From Fagopyrum homotropicum (lineage: Eukaryota > Streptophyta > Magnoliopsida > Caryophyllales > Polygonaceae), in assembly GCA_033239125.1 (NCBI GenBank), contig BSWB01000003.1, forward strand, positions 108,396,320 to 108,460,319: a stretch of DNA of 64,000 bases, written 5' to 3'. Below the pieces are notes generated by a model. That model ran no database searches and had not been told where the DNA came from. It saw only the letters and a program-made list of their open reading frames with translations. Below are positions 1 to 10,505 of this stretch, piece by piece. The stretch's first letter is position 1. Each line of letters opens with the position of its first letter. A program made the position numbers and the translations under genes.

Positions 1-1047
1 CATCGACTGAGCGAGATGTTCTAGGGTTAAGGATAAAGACTCGAGCTTTCAGGGTCCTACTGTGATTAAGATTATTCTATCATTGTTTTTCCCACAACCT
101 TCAGCCAATCACCCTAGAATCACACAAAGAAATTAGCCAATCATCATCATGAAAGCAATAATCAAATATAAGGGAAGAAGGTGAATAATTGAACACAAAA
201 ACCTTAAGAAAAAGGCTTCAATAACTGAATCAATTATCAATCAAACAAGCTTTCCTTTGATCACAATCCAATCAAGACAATCAACAACGAAGGGAATCTA
301 AGAGAATCTTACAAAACCCTTCATAAAAGCGATAAAAGCTATCAACTTCCTACCTTCAATCTTCTGTCAACCTTCAAAAAGGTTCTTCAAATCTCCCAAC
401 TGTAGTGGGATAAATCGGCTGTGTTGCGAGGTGTAAGCGGGTGTTCAGCCCTAAGCGGTCTCCGGATTTGTGGGAAATCCAACCCTTTTTATAGGAAAAT
501 TACCCTCCAAAGATAAGATATCTTAGAAAGATCTTTTCCCATAAAAATAGGTGAAATATATGGGCTAAATTATCTTCTTCCTTCCAAGAATCCAGCCTAA
601 AAATATAAGATCATCTATCCAAAAATAAAAGATCTCAACCAAGAATAAAATATCTCTCGCCGAGTCCAAGGTGTTCGCCTCGGTCGAGCACCTCCTCTGG
701 ATCACCTCGGTCGAGGTGGTACTGTAGCTGACCGAGGTGAATCACAACTGAATGTGAAATCTCTCAAATCTGGTCCAAAGTGAATCTTCAATCCATTTTC
801 ATGATTCTTGGATTCTTCCTTAAGCTCCTGAATGTAGCTCCAATAACTCCTTAGCTCCTTTTGCTCCATTTTGATGTAAAACGTGCCATTTTACCTACGA
901 TTACAACGAAACTTGGTGTAGACCTCGATTCCCGCAAAGGTAGATGAAACGACAATATAATCACATAATATACATTCAAACATGCAGATTATAGAAGATA
1001 AAACGTCTAAACAGATCCAAAAATATAGACAATAATTCATGATATCA
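1..1047 (-). repeat. Family D LTR, minus strand, cut by window start
   Basis: Read on the minus strand this LTR starts with TGATATCATG at 1047 and runs left out of the window. It matches, in reverse complement, the plus-strand D LTR at 1368-1495 and 15370-16385 (for example the block with GGTCTACACC near 925 and the GGAGCTAAGGAG-type block near 850). A TATA-like box (TATAAAAAGG, minus strand) lies at 484-493. No polypurine tract precedes its start at 1048, so this is more likely the 5' LTR of an inverted element inserted into the tail of another D element than a 3' LTR. Partner LTR and target-site duplication are outside the window. Confidence 0.75.
660..742 (-). promoter_or_regulatory. Family D dyad-word cluster upstream of TATA
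   Basis: Three copies of a dyad word lie close together: CCTCGGTCGAG at 679-689, CACCTCGGTCGAGGTG at 703-718 (7-bp arms around GT) and the half-site ACCGAGGTGA at 731-740. On the minus strand the cluster is about 200 bases upstream of the TATA-like box at 484-493. The same word class sits upstream of the TATA box in the plus-strand D LTR near 15561-15600. Function is unknown; the position suggests a promoter-proximal element. Confidence 0.6.
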
Positions 1048-1367
1048 GAGAGCTTAAGTATGTTGATTGACTTTGTGGTTTAAACTGGATTATACATGAT
1101 TGATTTCGATAAATATGATTTATTATGCATTCTATTATTTTATGCAAAAATGATCAACTTTCTTATATTTATAAAATATTTTGATCATATGCTGATTTTA
1201 TTTGCTATGAAGCATTCCCTTACGGTGATCCCTGAATGGAGCACACCACCAAAAGGTTTTGTAACATCTTTTTCATTGATCTTTTTGATGACATGTAATT
1301 CATTCTATCTTGTATCTAAGATTTGAATCTTGCTTGGGGACAAGCAAGGGACAAGTATGGGGTATTT
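1048..1367 (+). other. 3' non-coding tail of host element D
   Basis: This stretch precedes the D 3' LTR. It resembles the tail of E1 around 13400-13560 (a shared GGTGATCC block and an AAAAGATTTTGT-like block) and ends in the hairpin and purine tract that precede LTRs throughout this window. The 76-codon frame at 1096-1326 has no recognisable domain and is probably chance. The inverted D element at 1-1047 appears to have inserted here; its would-be duplication GAGAG at 1048-1052 cannot be tested in this window. Confidence 0.6.
1329..1367 (+). promoter_or_regulatory. Stem-loop plus 3' polypurine tract of element D
   Basis: CTTGCTTG at 1329-1336 pairs with CAAGCAAG at 1341-1348 around a GGGA loop. 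It is followed by the tract AAGTATGGGGTATTT at 1353-1367, directly against the LTR start TGATAGC. The tract is the expected primer site for plus-strand DNA synthesis in an LTR element. The same hairpin plus tract occurs before the LTRs of E1, E2, E2i, E4 and E5. Confidence 0.75.
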
Positions 1368-1495
1368 TGATAGCATGTATTATAGTCTATGTTTTGGAAT
1401 TGGTTTGGACGTTTTATCTTCATAAATCTGTATGCATGGATGTATATTCTTGATCATTGTGTTGTTTTGTTTACATTTGCAAGAATCGAGGTCTA
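1368..1495 (+). repeat. Family D 3' LTR, first part
   Basis: The LTR begins TGATAGCATG at 1368 and stops at 1495, where E1 is inserted. The last five bases, GTCTA (1491-1495), recur at 15370-15374, which is the target-site duplication of E1. The LTR continues at 15370. Confidence 0.8.
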
Positions 1496-1825
1496 TGATA
1501 ACACGATTTATGACGTAGGTTTAGGCATCCATTTAGATAGTTTTTCCCGTTAATCATGCATGGTTTGTCATTAGTTCGTGACGATTTGCACTTAATTCAT
1601 GTATGTTGTCGAGATAGACGTCTACACGGACTTTTGCATGTTTTGTAGGTATTTTGGGAGCTTTTGGAGCTTAATCGATATATTCGAGGATCGTTCCTCG
1701 TGATGACACACTTCTGGACTCATTGGGAAGCAAGCTAGGGGCAAAGGCGAGCACATGGGACCTTGTTGGTGCATGCCTTGCAACAATTCGTGGCTTATTA
1801 ATCCAAAGAAGGTTGAGGCACCAAA

Positions 1826-1870
1826 ACCACGGTCACTGGGACTTCCACGGTCGTGGAATTGGACCGTGAT
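1826..1870 (+). promoter_or_regulatory. CCACGG dyad cluster upstream of the TATA region, E1 5' LTR
   Basis: A half-site ACCACGGT, the full dyad CCACGGTCGTGG (1845-1856) and the inverted half-site GACCGTGATT occur within 45 bases, about 80 bases before the TATA-like box at 1937. The 3' LTR copy is more degenerate (CCACAGCCGTGG at 13910-13921). The half, full, half layout recurs in E3 at 44175-44220. Confidence 0.65.
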
Positions 1871-2239
1871 TCCCTCTGGACAGTTGGGACACCTGTCCCA
1901 CAATCTCAATAACCGACTCTTGCTCTTGGTTGAGGCTATAACTAGTCTTGCAGGCTGATTCTAAAGGGGACCTCACCACACACACCCTCTCCCACATTAT
2001 CTCATTCAACAACATTCCATTGGAGGATACTCTTGGGAGGGAGTGAGGAAACACTCTCATTTTTGGAGAAGAAGAAGGAAAACACTAGTCTTAGAGTTTT
2101 TAGAGCTTTTGAGTGATTTTGGGTTGAATACATTTGCAAGGCTTTGTAAGGAATGGATTTGAACCTTCTTTTGAAGGGTTGTAAGGCTTTGTAAGGAACG
2201 GATTTGAACCTTCTATCTAGTATTTCTTTCTTCATAAAT

Positions 2240-2381
2240 TCTATCATTTTATGTAGAATTTAATTCACATAAAATGATAGAATTATATCAAACCCTAATA
2301 CTTATAATTATTTATCATTTTATGTAGAATTTAATTCACATAGAATGATAGAATTATATCAAACCCTAATTCTTATAATTA
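2240..2381 (+). repeat. Two tandem 71-bp units
   Basis: Two adjacent copies of a 71-base AT-rich unit (starting near 2242 and 2313) share TATCATTTTATGTAGAATTT and a block with ACCCTAAT, differing at only a few bases. Each unit also contains an inverted pair (ATCATTTTATG and CATAAAATGAT). They lie at the truncated left edge of R8. Confidence 0.75.
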
Positions 2382-2399
2382 ATCCTTAACAACGACTTT

Positions 2400-2550
2400 A
2401 GACGAGATCATGACAAGGCTGAGACGAGACTGTGACAAAGCTGTGACGAGACCATGACAGAGCTTAGACGAGGTCATGACGAAGCCCGAAAACTCTGTGA
2501 CGAAGTCATGCATGGGCCTGACAAAGCCATGACGAGTTTTTGACAAGTCT
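2400..2550 (+). repeat. Degenerate GACGAG...ATGACA repeats in R8
   Basis: About seven degenerate copies of a word like GACGAGRCCATGACA occur in 150 bases, spaced roughly 20-25 bases apart. In E7 LTRs a different repeated word (CCGCCCCAGCGG) forms a cluster. The parallel suggests that these LTRs also carry copy-specific repeated words, but spacing here is too irregular to be sure. Confidence 0.5.
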
Positions 2551-4523
2551 AGACAAAACTTTCAGCCCACTTCTTCTTACCTTACTTCAGCCCAACCTTT
2601 TGCCTATGTTTTCAGCCCACTCCCTTCCTCTTTTATTTCATCTCACCTTTGCCTCCTTGTTCCAGCCCATGCCCTGAAGGATGACAAGCCCAACAGCCTC
2701 GAGCAGCTCTCCTGTAGGAAGCCCAGCAGGCCCGCTTGCCTAATGCCAGCCCAACTCTGCCTCACCTCACGCCAACCCAGCTGCAGCGCCTTTCCCTCCA
2801 TAACCGGTGAAGATAGAAGTCCAGAAGACAGCCGTACAGGTAAATGTCGATCTCTCCCCTGTGGTATGCAAACCACTGCTCTTGACCTTGCAGCATATAG
2901 GTTGATCACTGTTGTACTCCCTACAGCCGGAATCAGACAAGGACTCCTTCTCTTGGACCTCTCTCTTCTGTCGACAAAATCACCAAGAGAAGGTCTAATG
3001 CCCTACTGCTGCACCACGTGATCCACACCCCGCTGTCCCTAAGCCACTGCTGTTGAGCCAAAGCAGCCCAGCCTATACTGCTTATGCTCCTGTCACGAAC
3101 TGCACCACAGCAACAGCAACAACAAGCACATTGTCACGAGAAATAGCCAGCTTGATGACCAGATTTAGGTATGCTAAACTGATTATTTTTGGCTGGTTTT
3201 CGGATATGTCATAGACGGTATTGCATAGTAAAGCATACTAAAATTTTAGAGGAATCGGAGTTACGGTTTGAGAGTTATTGTCTTTTGTATATATGTGCTG
3301 AGTGTTGGGGAAAACAGCAAGTGATGCTGTTTTGTGAGATGGTTTTGAATAAGCTCCTGATCTCCGTTGGGCTTGAATTTTGGATATGATATAGTTGACA
3401 TATTTTTGTAGAACATATTAAAATTTGAGAGGCATCCAGCGAGTGGTTTGGGATTTATGATTTTTCCAAGATTGAGTCGTAAGCAGTTTTTCTGTTGTGC
3501 TGAAATTCGGTTTTGTGAGATAGTTTTAAATAGGATTTTGACCTCCTTTGCGTCTGAACTTTGGATATATTAGAGATAAGATTTTATAGTAGAACATATC
3601 AAAATTTGGGATAAATCCAGCGAGTAGTTTAGGAGTTTTGATTTTTCAAAGTTAAGACAGTGTGTTGCTTGTTAAGTGTTGTAACCAACTTTCGAAATTT
3701 TTGTAGAAGCGATGCTTTAACAGTTTTAAGAAATTCTTTCTCCTATGAGTAGATGGGATATCATAGATGATCTAGGGAATTATTTCGGAATTTTTATAAG
3801 ATTATTCGAATTTTATATTTGAAGTTGTAGTTGGACTTTAGTGGCCTTTCGGGAAATAGAAAATGAGTAATTTTTCTAGTTGTTACCTAAAATCATCCTA
3901 GGGAGTAGAATATGGTTAGTTAGCCTCAAAGTATAATTTAAGTACATATTCCGAGTTTTTGGAAGTTCCGGGACTAAGGGTAAAATATTCATTTTACCTT
4001 AAATAAACATTGTAATAATTTCTACACATAGAATCGTATATCTTAAGAGTTTTAGACTTATAAGTATCCAGGGAAATGTGTTAACCCAAGTGCCTCCTCT
4101 GACAGGCAACTGAGTTCTGCACTTACGGATTTAGTGGTGGTTAAGAGAGAGTCGAGATTTGATTCTGGTAAGTCCACGGACTTACTTAGCTGGCTTCTTG
4201 TATTAGTGTAATGTGTATGAGTGGTGTTTGTTTGTTATGATAAGCAACGAAAAACCGGATTAGGCCGACTTTATTATTTACGTAATTGACTCAAGTGTAT
4301 GATAACGGGTCGTGACATCATCTGCCCAGCTCTTGCGAGAGTCTAGGAGGTTCCTTGCGACCAGCCCAGTCCGGTAGACGGTCAAATGCATTAGTACCAT
4401 TCCGTGTTGGTAAACGGGGACAGGGGCGAGGTTTGGGAATCCCTCGTGTCACAAAATAAGTATCATTAGTAATGACCTATCACCTAATTAAAGATAATAA
4501 AAGGATTGAGTGTTGCATGTTGA

Positions 4524-4733
4524 TTGTGTATGATGTGTGATTGTGCTTTTACCTTTATACTTATGCATAGAATGTTAGCTAACGGTTTTATACCGCTTGT
4601 AGATGCCTTGCAGGTTAAGACAGTTGTAGAGAGATCCGGAGGGAATGGTCAGTCGGGTCCACGCACTCATTTAGTTGGGGACAGGATGTCTTCTGTTCCT
4701 CTTATGTGTCATTTTGGTACCTTTGCTTTGTAA
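4524..4733 (+). other. Short open frame shared by E7-type LTRs
   Basis: A 69-codon frame in R8 is matched by minus-strand frames at 35764-35958 and 41959-42153 in the two E7 LTRs, with a common core LANGFIPLVDALQVKT. I do not recognise a domain. Because the LTRs are homologous DNA, an open frame could persist by chance; I list it only as shared and open in three copies. Confidence 0.3.
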
Positions 4734-5120
4734 GGCTGATACATATTCTTCATGTATATATTGTTTAAAGTTTTCAAATGTTTTAAATACTTTTGTGCCT
4801 TGTTGTAAGATCCAAGTTAAATTGTTGTCAAACGAAGGTCGGAACCAATTGTGAGGTCCTAACCAGTAGCTCCCCAGGTTCTTAGAATTTGGGGTGTTAC
4901 AGTTTTCTTGTTCTACTTGTTTCATTACTCATTCATTTTATTTTCTTGCTATGGAAGCCATGAATGTTTGCTTGTTGAGTTTGATTGTTGAGATGCATGT
5001 TATTGGCTAAATAGTTGAGATTCTAGGGTAAGGGAGTGATGGTTATTGCTTGGACTATGATAGAATAGGCTTAAACGTACCTTTGGATGATTTGATTGCT
5101 CAAGCCTAGCTGCTGTTGAA

Positions 5121-5180
5121 AACCACGGTTCGTTCTAGCCAGACCACGTCCGTGGAATGAGATGAACTGCCCGTGATTTT
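5121..5180 (+). repeat. Long imperfect palindrome, E1 5' LTR
   Basis: Outer half-sites CCACGG (5123-5128) and CCGTG (5171-5175) flank GTTC/GAAC arms and an inner CCACGTCCGTGG (5144-5155). The inner dyad has one changed base compared with the 3' LTR copy (CCACGGCCGTGG at 14518-14529). The whole cluster can fold as a nested hairpin, as can the equivalent positions in E2, E3, E4 and D. Confidence 0.65.
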
Positions 5181-5300
5181 GTCTGACTTGCTTGTATTGA
5201 TAAATCTGAATACTGGGATGTTAGATTGTTGAAACCCTAGTGTTTGTTGAGCTAGATCTATCCTAGGGTGACCTAGTGTTAGCAACTAAGTGTGAGAAGA

Positions 5301-5563
5301 GACCTACCCGGTGATTCTTGCTCTTAGGTACCGAAGATGATGAAGTCTAGGTAGTAGTGAGCCTCACAAACCGCTATTGGACTGAGTGTGCTAGGATAGA
5401 TGTTTAGGACTTGCCTTCCCGAGGCTTACCCGGTAAGGAGAGGTTAGATCCCTAGATGGCAATCCGGTTCGTGTAGATTTCCCATTCTTAGGCTCCTAGA
5501 GACTTACCCGGTGATAGGACCTTAGGTGCGGGATTAGTGGGCCATGAGACCTACCCGGTAATT
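5301..5563 (+). repeat. Four spaced copies of TTACCCGGTRA
   Basis: Near-identical words containing TACCCGGT occur at about 5301-5314, 5425-5436, 5511-5524 and 5551-5563. The core TTACCCGGTAA is itself a palindrome. Equivalent copies occur in the E1 3' LTR (decayed, 14681-14910), E3 (44953-45210) and D (16241-16254, 16357-16370), but I do not see them in E2 or E4 LTRs. Confidence 0.65.
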
Positions 5564-6028
5564 GATCCCACTTGAGAAACACCCTTTCCTAACATACCAT
5601 AGCTAATCCATGGTTGAATAGAAGCTTGAATCCAATGCCATAACCGGAACTTCTAACCCCTAGAATCCGCTTTTCTCTGTTTGATCACATATCTCGTGTT
5701 TGTTTGCTTGTTTGTGTTGCTAGATTAGTTGATCGTTTGATTTGTTAATCTTGCATGATATTGTGATCCTTTCTAGATCACAACAAAACCAAGTCAAAAA
5801 CATTGTGATTTTCTTTTCTTTATTCCTTTCTCTTTTCTTAGCCTAGATTTACACTATCCTTAGTCACTATTTGATTCAATTTCACCTTAGTCTTTGTGTT
5901 CGACCTCGGAATACTATCCTTACTACAATACGACCCATACACTGTGGGTTCACTAGGAGTTTGGAAAAATATATCGAGTTATAAATTTAAGACATTTGCG
6001 TGCTACAAATTCTAGCGTAACAAGTTTT

Positions 6029-6046
6029 TGGCGCCGTTGCCAGGGA
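6029..6046 (+). other. Primer-binding site, tRNA-Asp, E1
   Basis: TGGCGCCGTTGCCAGGGA is complementary to the 3' end of plant tRNA-Asp with one mismatch (A where E2 and E3 have G). It starts seven bases after the LTR end. It would prime minus-strand cDNA synthesis. Confidence 0.9.
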
Positions 6047-6164
6047 CTAGGTCTAGATTGAGTCATTGTTTGTGATTGTTTATAGTGTAGGTCTTTCTTG
6101 TTGCTTTTGATCTTGTTTTGTTTGTGTCTTTGAATTTTTAGGACATCTCTCATTCTTTAGGTGC

Positions 6165-7995
6165 ATGCGAAGATCTCGTGGCAAGGATTTAGCTCCATTC
6201 GATCCCGAACCGGAGAAAACCCTTAAAGCTAGATCTAAGAGCATTTAGAAGAAGAAGGAGATGGCCGGAAGAGATCTTCAAGCTGAGTTTGATGAGGCTT
6301 TAGAGCAAATTAGGTTAAGAGATTAACTCTTGGAGAATGAGAGGGGACTTGCCAATGAGAGGCAAGAAGCAACTAGGAGGGATATTGAAGAGATTAGGCA
6401 AGCTCTTGTGCCAAGATAGCTTAATGGTCAACAACCCCCACAACCACCACCACCGCAGCCGGCGGTTAATGTTCGGTTTGAACCGATCATGATTGAGGAG
6501 CCATAAAAGTTAGGGTAGCGTATAGATCCGGCTCAAAGAGTGCACCGTCCAGGTGTGAACTTAGGAGATCCCGCAGCCCATGATTACGAGCTCCGCCCTC
6601 ATGTTCTACAAATGATCCGGCATAATCAATTTGGAGGGATGGAAGGAGAGTCTCCTCATCAAAACTTTGATGAACTATGAGATCTTGATGGAGACTCCAA
6701 GGCCGCTTAGATTGGAGAAAAACAACCATAAGCTTAAGGCTATTTCCTTCTCACTTAAGCACAAGGCCTTGGCTTGGTACCAATCAATTCCACTAGGACG
6801 TGTGAGTACTTGGGAAAAGATGATAACCGAGTTCTTGACTAAGTTCTTCCCACCTTCCAAGACATCCGAGCTAAGAGGGAAGATCAATGCCTTCGTGATG
6901 AAGGATAGAGAAAGCCTATTCAAGTCTTGGGAGAGGTTTAAGGACCTCCTCCTAGATTGTCCACACCATGGTATACCGAAGATAAAGCTATTGGAGATCT
7001 ATTTCAAGGGGCTTGATGAGGATAGCCAATTCAAACTTCAATAACTTTCCGGAGGAACTTTCATGGAGAAGAATGTGGATGAGGCTTGAGAGTTTGTAGG
7101 GAAACAAGCTTTGGTGATAGAAAAGTACTCCCATAGGAAGAGTGATGGGAGGAAACCGGGAGCATATGAGGTGAGTGAAGTCACCATGAGTAATTTCATG
7201 CTTGATGCAATCAACAATGAGCTTAAGTCTTTGAGGGAGTTTTGTGCTACAACTTTAAAGAATCAAGCAAGCCCTCAAGTGCAAGTCCAAGCAAACTTGT
7301 CTTCCAAGGAGGAAGATGTGAACTACATGGGAAGGGGAAACATCCACAATTATCAAGGCCCTAAAAACTTCAACAACAACCGGCAATTCAATAATTACCG
7401 GCCTAACCACAACCATCCCGGGTTTTTCTATTCTAACCCGGATGGTGCCTTGAACCCTCTCGCTTCCATAAGCGCAGCTCCACCACCTAAGGCTTCACAA
7501 GAGCCTACACCCGGGTTTACTCAACCTCCAAATGATAGAACCGAGATGATGTTTGAGCAATTGCTTGGAAGGTTGAGTGGTCTTGAGAGCACGGTGACTT
7601 CCATTTTGAAGGCTCAAAAGGTGCTAGAAGCACAAGTGTTCCAAAAAGTGGGTGAAGCTCATAGAGATCCGGGAAAGCTTCCCGGAAGAACCGAAGATAA
7701 CCCAAGAGGCCAAGTGTTGGCCATCACAACAAGGAGTAAGCTGAGCATGAAGGACCCCTTACCTAAGGGGAATGATAAAGGAAAGCAAGTGGTGATAGAA
7801 GAAGAGACATTGCAAGAAGAAGGAGGAAAGAGCAAGGATGATGAGCCAACATATGTGGCACCATCTCCATACAAGCCACCACTACCGTTCCCACAATCAC
7901 GAGAAATAGCTCAATTGGACAAGCATTTCGGTAAATTCCTTGAACTTATGTCTAAATTGCATATTAACATTCCCTTCATTGATTCTATTTTCTAG
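6165..7995 (+). pseudogene. gag: E1 gag, broken
   Basis: The frame opens at the ATG at 6165 (MRRSRGKDLAPFDPE, the same start as in E3 and, in related form, E2) and is stopped at 6246 and again several times before 7110. The retrotransposon gag core (FGGMEGE, WYQSIPLGR, FLTKFFPPSKT, DCPHHGIPK) lies at about 6620-7045. The C-terminal part, 7111-7995, has a basic Asn-rich stretch (NNRQFNNYRPNHNH) and ends at KLHINIPFIDSIF, where the frame shifts. I see no CCHC zinc knuckle. Homology to E3 gag is close throughout. Confidence 0.85.
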
Positions 7996-8760
7996 GTATG
8001 CCGGCCTACGAAAAATTCTTGAAGGAAATACTCTCCAACAAGACAAAATTGGAGGAGTATGGAGAAGTGAGAATGAAAAAGAGATCTTCCGAGTTGATCC
8101 AAACTATGAAGGAGGAGATGCCTCCTAAGCTAAGAGATCCGGAATCTTTTTTTTTTGCCAATTGGGGTTAGAGAAGTGAAGTATGAAGCCCTATGTGATC
8201 TTGGAGCAAGTGTAAGCATTATCCCGCTTGCACTTTGCAACAAGGTTGGGCTAGGAGAGCCAAAGTCTGTCAAGATGACCCTCTATATGGAAGACTGTTC
8301 CATCACTCACCCTGTAGAGATCTTGGCGGACATACCGGTTTAGCTTGGGAAGTTCTATGTGCCGATTGACTTTGTTGTCTTGGACATCACGGCGGACTAC
8401 CCGGTTCCAATCATTTTGTGGAGGCCGTTCTTAGCTACATCCAGATGCTTGGTAGATTGTAAAAATGGAATCATCTCCTTCAACATAGGAGAGGAAAACA
8501 TCAAGTTCAAGCTATCCACAATGATGAAGGGGCCAGCCCTTGGTGAAGATGTGTTCAACATTGTCGAGCAAGAGGAATGTAGAGAAGTTGTGTGCTCGAT
8601 CTTGATCAAGGACCCCTTGGAGAAGGTTCTTAGCTTGAGTTTGATGGAGGAAGAAGTTGAGGATGATTGCAATAAAGAAATCAAGGCTTTGGATGCAATA
8701 GAAAAGGAGACAAGTGCTGAATTTGAAGTGCACGAAGGTGTGCTGAAACACTATAGGAAC
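7996..8760 (+). pseudogene. E1 protease region, broken
   Basis: A retropepsin-like segment with the motif CDLGASVSIIPLALC (about 8190-8240), then FYVPIDFVVLDITADYPVPII and RPFLATSRCLVDC. The plant Athila-type DLGAS replaces the usual DTG/DSG. The frame is shifted near 7995 and near 8150 (a run of eight T) and has a stop at 8341. The open frame then continues at 8359-9072 into the protease-RT linker. Confidence 0.85.
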
Positions 8761-8890
8761 CACTGCCTGGCACTAGGAACCATGACCGTGGTTTCACCCG
8801 TGGAACTCTCTGGAATTCTCCAAAGTGCTAGCTTCTCAGATTCCACGCCCGGGGTTTTGCCAAAGACTTTGATTTTGCCCGTGGTTTCTT
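8757..8890 (+). repeat. Degenerate CCACGG dyad cluster in protease-RT linker, E1
   Basis: Words ATGACCGTGGTTT, ACCCGTGGAA, TTCCACGCCCGGGGTTT and GCCCGTGGTTT occur in 135 bases within the linker coding sequence. They are decayed forms of CCACGGCCGTGG. The same linker in E3 (60078-60203) and E4 (25113-25235) has better preserved words; in E2 (52155-52350) a different word occupies the same place. Confidence 0.6.
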
Positions 8891-9049
8891 CAGAAAGTGC
8901 CTTAGTTGTTGATCAAGCTTCAAGGAGTCTTGGAGAGTCTTCCATAGCCCTGGAATCATCCCAACCTGCATTGTATGGAGCGTCTCCAACCGATAAAGGT
9001 CCTCCTAAACTTGAACTTAAACCCCTCCCCTCTCGTTTGAAGTATGCTT

Positions 9050-10505
9050 TTCTTGGTGAAAATTCTACTTGAATGATGATGAGTTGAATAGATTGTTGCA
9101 TGAGTTGTGATTGCATAGGAGAGTTATAGGCTATACCATTGATGACTTAGTTGGCATTAAACCGTCCTTTTGCATGCATAAAATTTTGATGGAAGACAAC
9201 CATAAACCTTCGATTGAACCTCAAAAAAGACTAAACCCTATCATGGAAGAGGTAGTCAAGAAAGATATCCTTAAATTGCTAGATGCGGGAATCATTTTCC
9301 CGATTCCGGATAGTAAATGGGTTAGTCCCGTAAATGTGGTTCCTAAGAAGGGTGGGATGACCGTAGTGACTAATGAGAATAATGAACTAATCCCTACTAG
9401 GACGGTTATGGGATGGAGGATGTGTATAGACTACAGGAAACTAAATGTGGCCTCTAGGAAAGATCACTTCCCTCTTCCTTTCATCGACCAAATGCTAGAA
9501 AGATTAGCTCAACATTCACACTTTTGCTACTTAGATGGCAATAGTGGATTCTTCCAAATCCCTATCCACCCGGATGACCAAGAAAAAACTACATTGACAT
9601 GTCCTTGGGGTACATTTGCATATAGGAGAATGCCATTTGGGTTGTGTAATGCACCCGCCATCTTTCATAGGTGTATGATGGCTATCTTTTCTGAATATAT
9701 TGAAAACATCATAGAAGTGTCTATGGATGATATCTCTGTTTATGGATTTTCATTTGATGATTGTTTAGCTAACTTTTCTTTGGTGTTAAAGAGATGTGAG
9801 GAGACTAATCTTGTCTTGAATTAGGAGAAATGCCACTTCATGGTAAGTGAAGGCATTGTGTTGGGACACTTGGTGTCCAACCGAGGCATTGAGGTTGATA
9901 GGGCTAAGATAGAGACAATAGAGAAGTTGCCACCACCTACTTCGGTGAAGGGGGTAAGGAATTTCTTAGGGGATGCCGGTTTTTACCGGAGATTCATCAA
10001 AGATTTCTCAAAAATTTCTAATCCTCTTACTAACCTACTAATGAAAGATGTTGAGTTTGTTTTCCCCAAGGATTGCCTTGAAGCTTTTTGTAGGTTGAAG
10101 AATGCTTTGGTCACCGCCCCTATCATGCAACCTCCGGATTGGAGCTTACCGTTTGAGATCATGTGTGACGCGAGTGATGTGGCCGTCGGGGCTGTTTTGG
10201 GACAAAGGAAAGATGGGCTTACACATGCCATCCATTATGCAAGCAAGACGCTAGATGATGCCCAACTCAATTATGCTACACCGAGAAGGAGTTGCTAGCG
10301 GTTGTATATGCATTTGAGAAGTTCCGCTCGTATCTTGTTGGAGGGAAGGTCATTGTGTATACGGATCATGCTGTGATCCGTTATCTCCTTACAAAGAAGG
10401 ATGCCAAGCCTCGTTTGATTCGGTGGATCCTTCTTCTCCAAGAGTTTGATTTGGAGATCCGGGACAAAAAGGGGTCCGAAAATTCTGTGGCGGACCACCT
10501 TAGTA
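9050..10505 (+). pseudogene. E1 reverse transcriptase and RNase H, broken
   Basis: RT: DAGIIFPIPDSKWVSP, WRMCIDYRKLN, FFQIPIHPDDQEKT, FGLCNAPAIF and the catalytic site VSMDDISVYG (FMDD in E2) span 9110-9830. A stop follows VLN at 9822. The connection domain (LGDAGFYRRFIKDFSK) leads into RNase H with CDASDVAVGAVLG, KELLAVVYAFEKF, YTDHAVIRY and VADHLSRL up to about 10505. A one-base shift near 10290 breaks RNase H between ATP and KELLA. It would copy element RNA into DNA, but cannot be made intact. Confidence 0.9.

Larger units (their letters stand above)
2240..4901 (+). repeat. R8, truncated LTR related to E7 LTRs
   Basis: The segment ends with GGGGTGTTACA at 4901, the same 3' terminus as the E7-type LTR (read on its own strand), and 4100-4900 matches the reverse complement of 35582-36350 and of 41776-42500. 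It begins near TATCATTTTATGT, matching an interior point of the E7 LTR, so the LTR start (about the first 130 bases of the E7 copy) is missing. No internal domain is present. I read it as a 5'-truncated solo LTR inside the E1 LTR. A target duplication cannot be shown because the left end is lost. Confidence 0.75.
1496..6022 (+). repeat. E1 5' LTR, interrupted by R8
   Basis: The sequence corresponds to the 3' LTR at 13561-15369 except for an insertion at about 2240-4901. Just before it, a block around GGATTTGAACCTTCT (2153-2216) is duplicated relative to the 3' LTR. A TATA-like TATAACTA lies at 1937-1944 where the 3' copy has TATAAGTA, so the 5' promoter box looks damaged. The LTR ends GCGTAACA at 6022, seven bases before the primer site. 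Confidence 0.85.

Noticed and set aside
5301..5563. Regularly spaced repeats resembling a CRISPR array
   Set aside because: Spacing is irregular, words are under 15 bases, the intervals are shared between LTRs, and the DNA is a plant retrotransposon.
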